Shown: piece after piece, positions 62,701 to 64,000 of the stretch
Layout: each line of letters opens with the position of its first letter
How positions within the stretch are numbered: the first letter of the stretch is position 1
Source of the DNA: Paragorgia papillata
Taxonomy: Eukaryota; Cnidaria; Anthozoa; Scleralcyonacea; Coralliidae
Direction: 5' to 3'
Assembly (NCBI GenBank): GCA_035771165.1
Contig: JAWNZC010000088.1
Location: 2,941,001 to 3,005,000 of the forward strand
DNA length: 64,000 nt
Made by a program: the position numbers and the translations under genes
The notes under the pieces: model-generated
Seen by the model: the letters and a program-made list of their open reading frames with translations, nothing else
Database searches by the model: none
What the model was told of the DNA's origin: nothing

Positions 62701-63480
62701 AATTGACCGCGTTTATAAAATCTCCATCTTTTTTTCAATTAATCTGATTTTTGAGTATGTACTAAGAATTGGTGAGTTACAACTAAATCCAAAATATCGG
62801 ACTGTTTGCCTGAAACGAATTTTTTTTACCCACATAGCTTTTATTTACTGAGCCAGGTTTATACACCTACCCAAGACTGTCGCCCAAAATTGACCGCGTT
62901 TATAAAATCCCCATCTTTTTTTGAATTAACTTGATATTTGAGTATGTATTAAGAATCGGTGAGCTACAACTAAATCCAAAATATCGGACTGTTTGACTGA
63001 AACGAATTTTTTTTACCCACATAGCTTTTATTTACCGAGCCACCTACCCAAGACTGTCGCCCAAAATTGACAGCGTTTATAAAATCTCCATCTTTTTTTC
63101 AATTAACCTGATATTTGAGTATGTATTAAGAATCGGTGAGTTACAACTAAATCCAAAATATCGGAATGTTTGACTGAAACGAATATTTTTTTACCCACAT
63201 AGCTTTTATTTACTGAGCCGGTTTATACACTAGCTACCCGAAGACTGTCGCCCAAAATTGACCGCGTTTATGAAATCTCCATCTTTTTTTCAATTAATCT
63301 GATTTTTGAGTATGTATTAATTAAGAATCGGTGAGTTACAACTAAATCCAAAATATCGGACTGTTTGACTGAAACGAAATTTTTTTACATAGCTTTTATT
63401 TACTGAGCCGGTTTATACACCTTCGCAAGACTGTTGCCCAAAATTTTTTCAATTAACCTGATTTTTGAGTATGTATTAAG
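62699..63480 (+). repeat. Degenerate array edge and truncated last monomer
   Basis: Anchors 62699, 62886, 63063, 63254 and 63440 give lengths of 187, 177, 191 and 186 bp and a stub. Private changes are dense: 'taatctgat', 'gtactaagaattgg', 'aatccccatc', 'ttgaattaac', 'tttaccgagcc', 'gacagcg', 'cggaatgtttg', 'acccgaagac', 'tttatgaaat', and 'attaattaag' with a 4-bp repeat. 'ccca' is lost before 'catagctt' at about 63388. The stub lacks about 27 bp ('aaaattttttcaatt') and stops after 'gtatgtattaag'. Confidence 0.9.
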
Positions 63481-63636
63481 GACAACAATATAACCACTTA
63501 TTAATAATATTAGTAATAATATTAACAATAATAATAATAATAATAAAGTAATAATATTAATAAAAAAGATAATTCTAATGTTAAACACTAGTGAAATCTA
63601 AATTTAATGAAAACACTTAATAGCAATTTTCCATTA
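63481..63636. repeat. TAA/AAT-rich low-complexity flank
   Basis: Directly after the last satellite base lies very A+T-rich DNA with a perfect AAT run at about 63527-63546 and imperfect 'aataatatta' motifs on both sides. On the minus strand this translates into leucine/isoleucine runs, which are not a gene. Simple repeats are common where satellite arrays meet other DNA. Confidence 0.85.
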
Positions 63637-63830
63637 CGGACAAGAGCAGCCCCCAGCCAAAGTTATAAAATCAACACCTAACATCCTAGCTGTGATCCGT
63701 GGTCTGAACTCTGTCGTATGGCGGCTGCCTGGAGCGCCTTTGATATGCCTCGACACGGCCACGTTGATCTGCGTGCTCGTCCTTCGCAATTCAGCCGCTG
63801 GCTGCAAGTAAGGATGATTAGTCCCCAGTC
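63637..63830. other. GC-richer block, unassigned; possible exon or repeat fragment
   Basis: This is the only clearly GC-richer sequence in the window. Open frames run across it on both strands: plus strand 63611-63808 (66 codons, no early ATG), plus strand from the ATG at 63718 to a stop at 63853-63855 (45 codons), and minus strand about 63840-63637 (68 codons). Overlapping open frames are expected in a GC-rich island, so openness alone proves nothing. In the 63718 frame codon 30 is followed by 'gtaagg' at 63808, a good splice-donor match in phase 0. I recognise no family. It could be an exon, a retrotransposon fragment or another dispersed repeat. Confidence 0.35.
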
Positions 63831-64000
63831 CTTCATCCTTTTATTGAGGTTTTAATGGAATATTAACTAGTCGTAACTATTTACGGATAGTCATATTAAA
63901 ATACATTCTCAAATCATTAATAATTAATGACCAAAAACAAAAGAAATTAATTTTTAATCAGTGCTTTGAAATCGGAGGATGAAATAATGCAAAATAGGAT
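63831..64000. other. A+T-rich unique flank, nothing recognisable
   Basis: This is non-satellite, non-repetitive A+T-rich sequence running to the window edge. I see no open frame of useful length, no RNA gene and no terminal repeat. Confidence 0.6.

Larger units (their letters stand above)
1..63480 (+). repeat. Tandem satellite DNA array, ~176/187/196-bp monomers
   Basis: The same A+T-rich monomer repeats head to tail throughout, always in one orientation. Landmarks recur in order in each copy: 'aaaattgaccgcg', 'tttataaaatctccatc', a T run, 'caattaacctgat', 'gtatgtattaag', 'cggtgagttacaacta', 'aatatcggactgtttgac', 'gaaacga', a second T run, 'acccaca', 'gcttttatttactgag', then 'cccaagactgtcgccc'. 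Successive 'aaaattg' anchors near the left edge lie at 54, 241, 432, 619, 795, 982, 1170, 1357, 1544 and 1720, giving steps of 176 to 191 bp. The array is open at the left edge and ends near 63480, so it holds about 340 copies. This is typical of eukaryotic heterochromatic satellites; a centromeric role is inference only. Confidence 0.98.

Noticed and set aside
1..63480. CRISPR array
   Set aside because: The repeats are 176-196 bp and directly adjacent, with no unique spacers and no cas genes.
1..63480. Telomeric or rDNA repeats inside the array
   Set aside because: No TTAGGG-like run or rRNA-like conserved sequence was seen in either orientation.
63400..63588. Minus-strand open frame with leucine/isoleucine runs resembling a membrane segment
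   Set aside because: The hydrophobic run is a translation of the TAA/AAT microsatellite, and the rest is the truncated satellite monomer. It crosses the array boundary and is not a gene.
63481..64000. tRNA, SINE or LTR in the flank
   Set aside because: I saw no tRNA-like A and B boxes, no target-site duplication and no terminal inverted or direct repeat. The GC-rich block may still be a fragment of a dispersed element.

Overview
The window is almost entirely one tandem satellite DNA array. From position 1, where the array is already running, to about 63480, every stretch I read is a head-to-tail copy of one A+T-rich monomer (about 66% A+T by hand count of a typical copy). That is roughly 340 copies with no unrelated insertion. 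Nothing in the array supports a protein-coding gene, rRNA, tRNA, CRISPR array or intact mobile element. This is eukaryotic heterochromatin, plausibly centromeric or pericentromeric. The flanking 520 bp is the only non-satellite sequence. Its TAA-rich microsatellite and a GC-richer block faintly suggest a flatworm such as a schistosome, but that is a low-confidence guess.

Three monomer classes alternate. L is about 187 bp (186-191). S is about 176 bp, missing the 'gtttata..' segment after 'tactgagcc' and carrying 'cacaagctt' where L has 'cacatagctt'. X is about 196 bp (192-199), with 7-8 extra bases ('atcgtat' type) before 'ctccatc' plus linked changes downstream. I located about 87 S copies and 26 X copies by reading. 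S copies run from the left edge to about 61.5 kb. X copies start only at 9.8 kb and are common from 23 kb on.

Higher-order structure changes along the window. At 1-5.5 kb there is a duplication with a 3.50-kb offset and a 1104-bp six-monomer unit. At 6.1-8.1 and 14.5-18.1 kb an S-L dimer repeats every 360-366 bp. At 8.7-13.7 kb L copies dominate. At 18.5-21.4 kb there is a 1.86-kb duplication. From 22 to 51 kb the array is a mosaic with X doublets and long-range copies (offsets near 9304, 2769, 6108 and 17443 bp). At 52-56.8 kb there is a 3339-bp duplication. At 56.7-60.0 kb three successive 1102-bp six-monomer units follow the order S-L-S-L-L-L. At 61.66-62.7 kb there is a 605-bp duplication whose junction is out of monomer register. 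The last monomers, 62.7-63.48 kb, are degenerate and the final one is truncated.

Beyond 63480 come a TAA/AAT-rich tract, a GC-richer block of about 190 bp (63637-63830) with open frames on both strands and a possible splice donor, and plain A+T-rich DNA. No gene can be firmly named there. The biology on show is satellite turnover: unequal exchange, conversion-like patches, spread of a new length variant and decay at the array edge. All repeat boundaries and offsets were found by eye from shared private variants, so they are good to a few bases at best.
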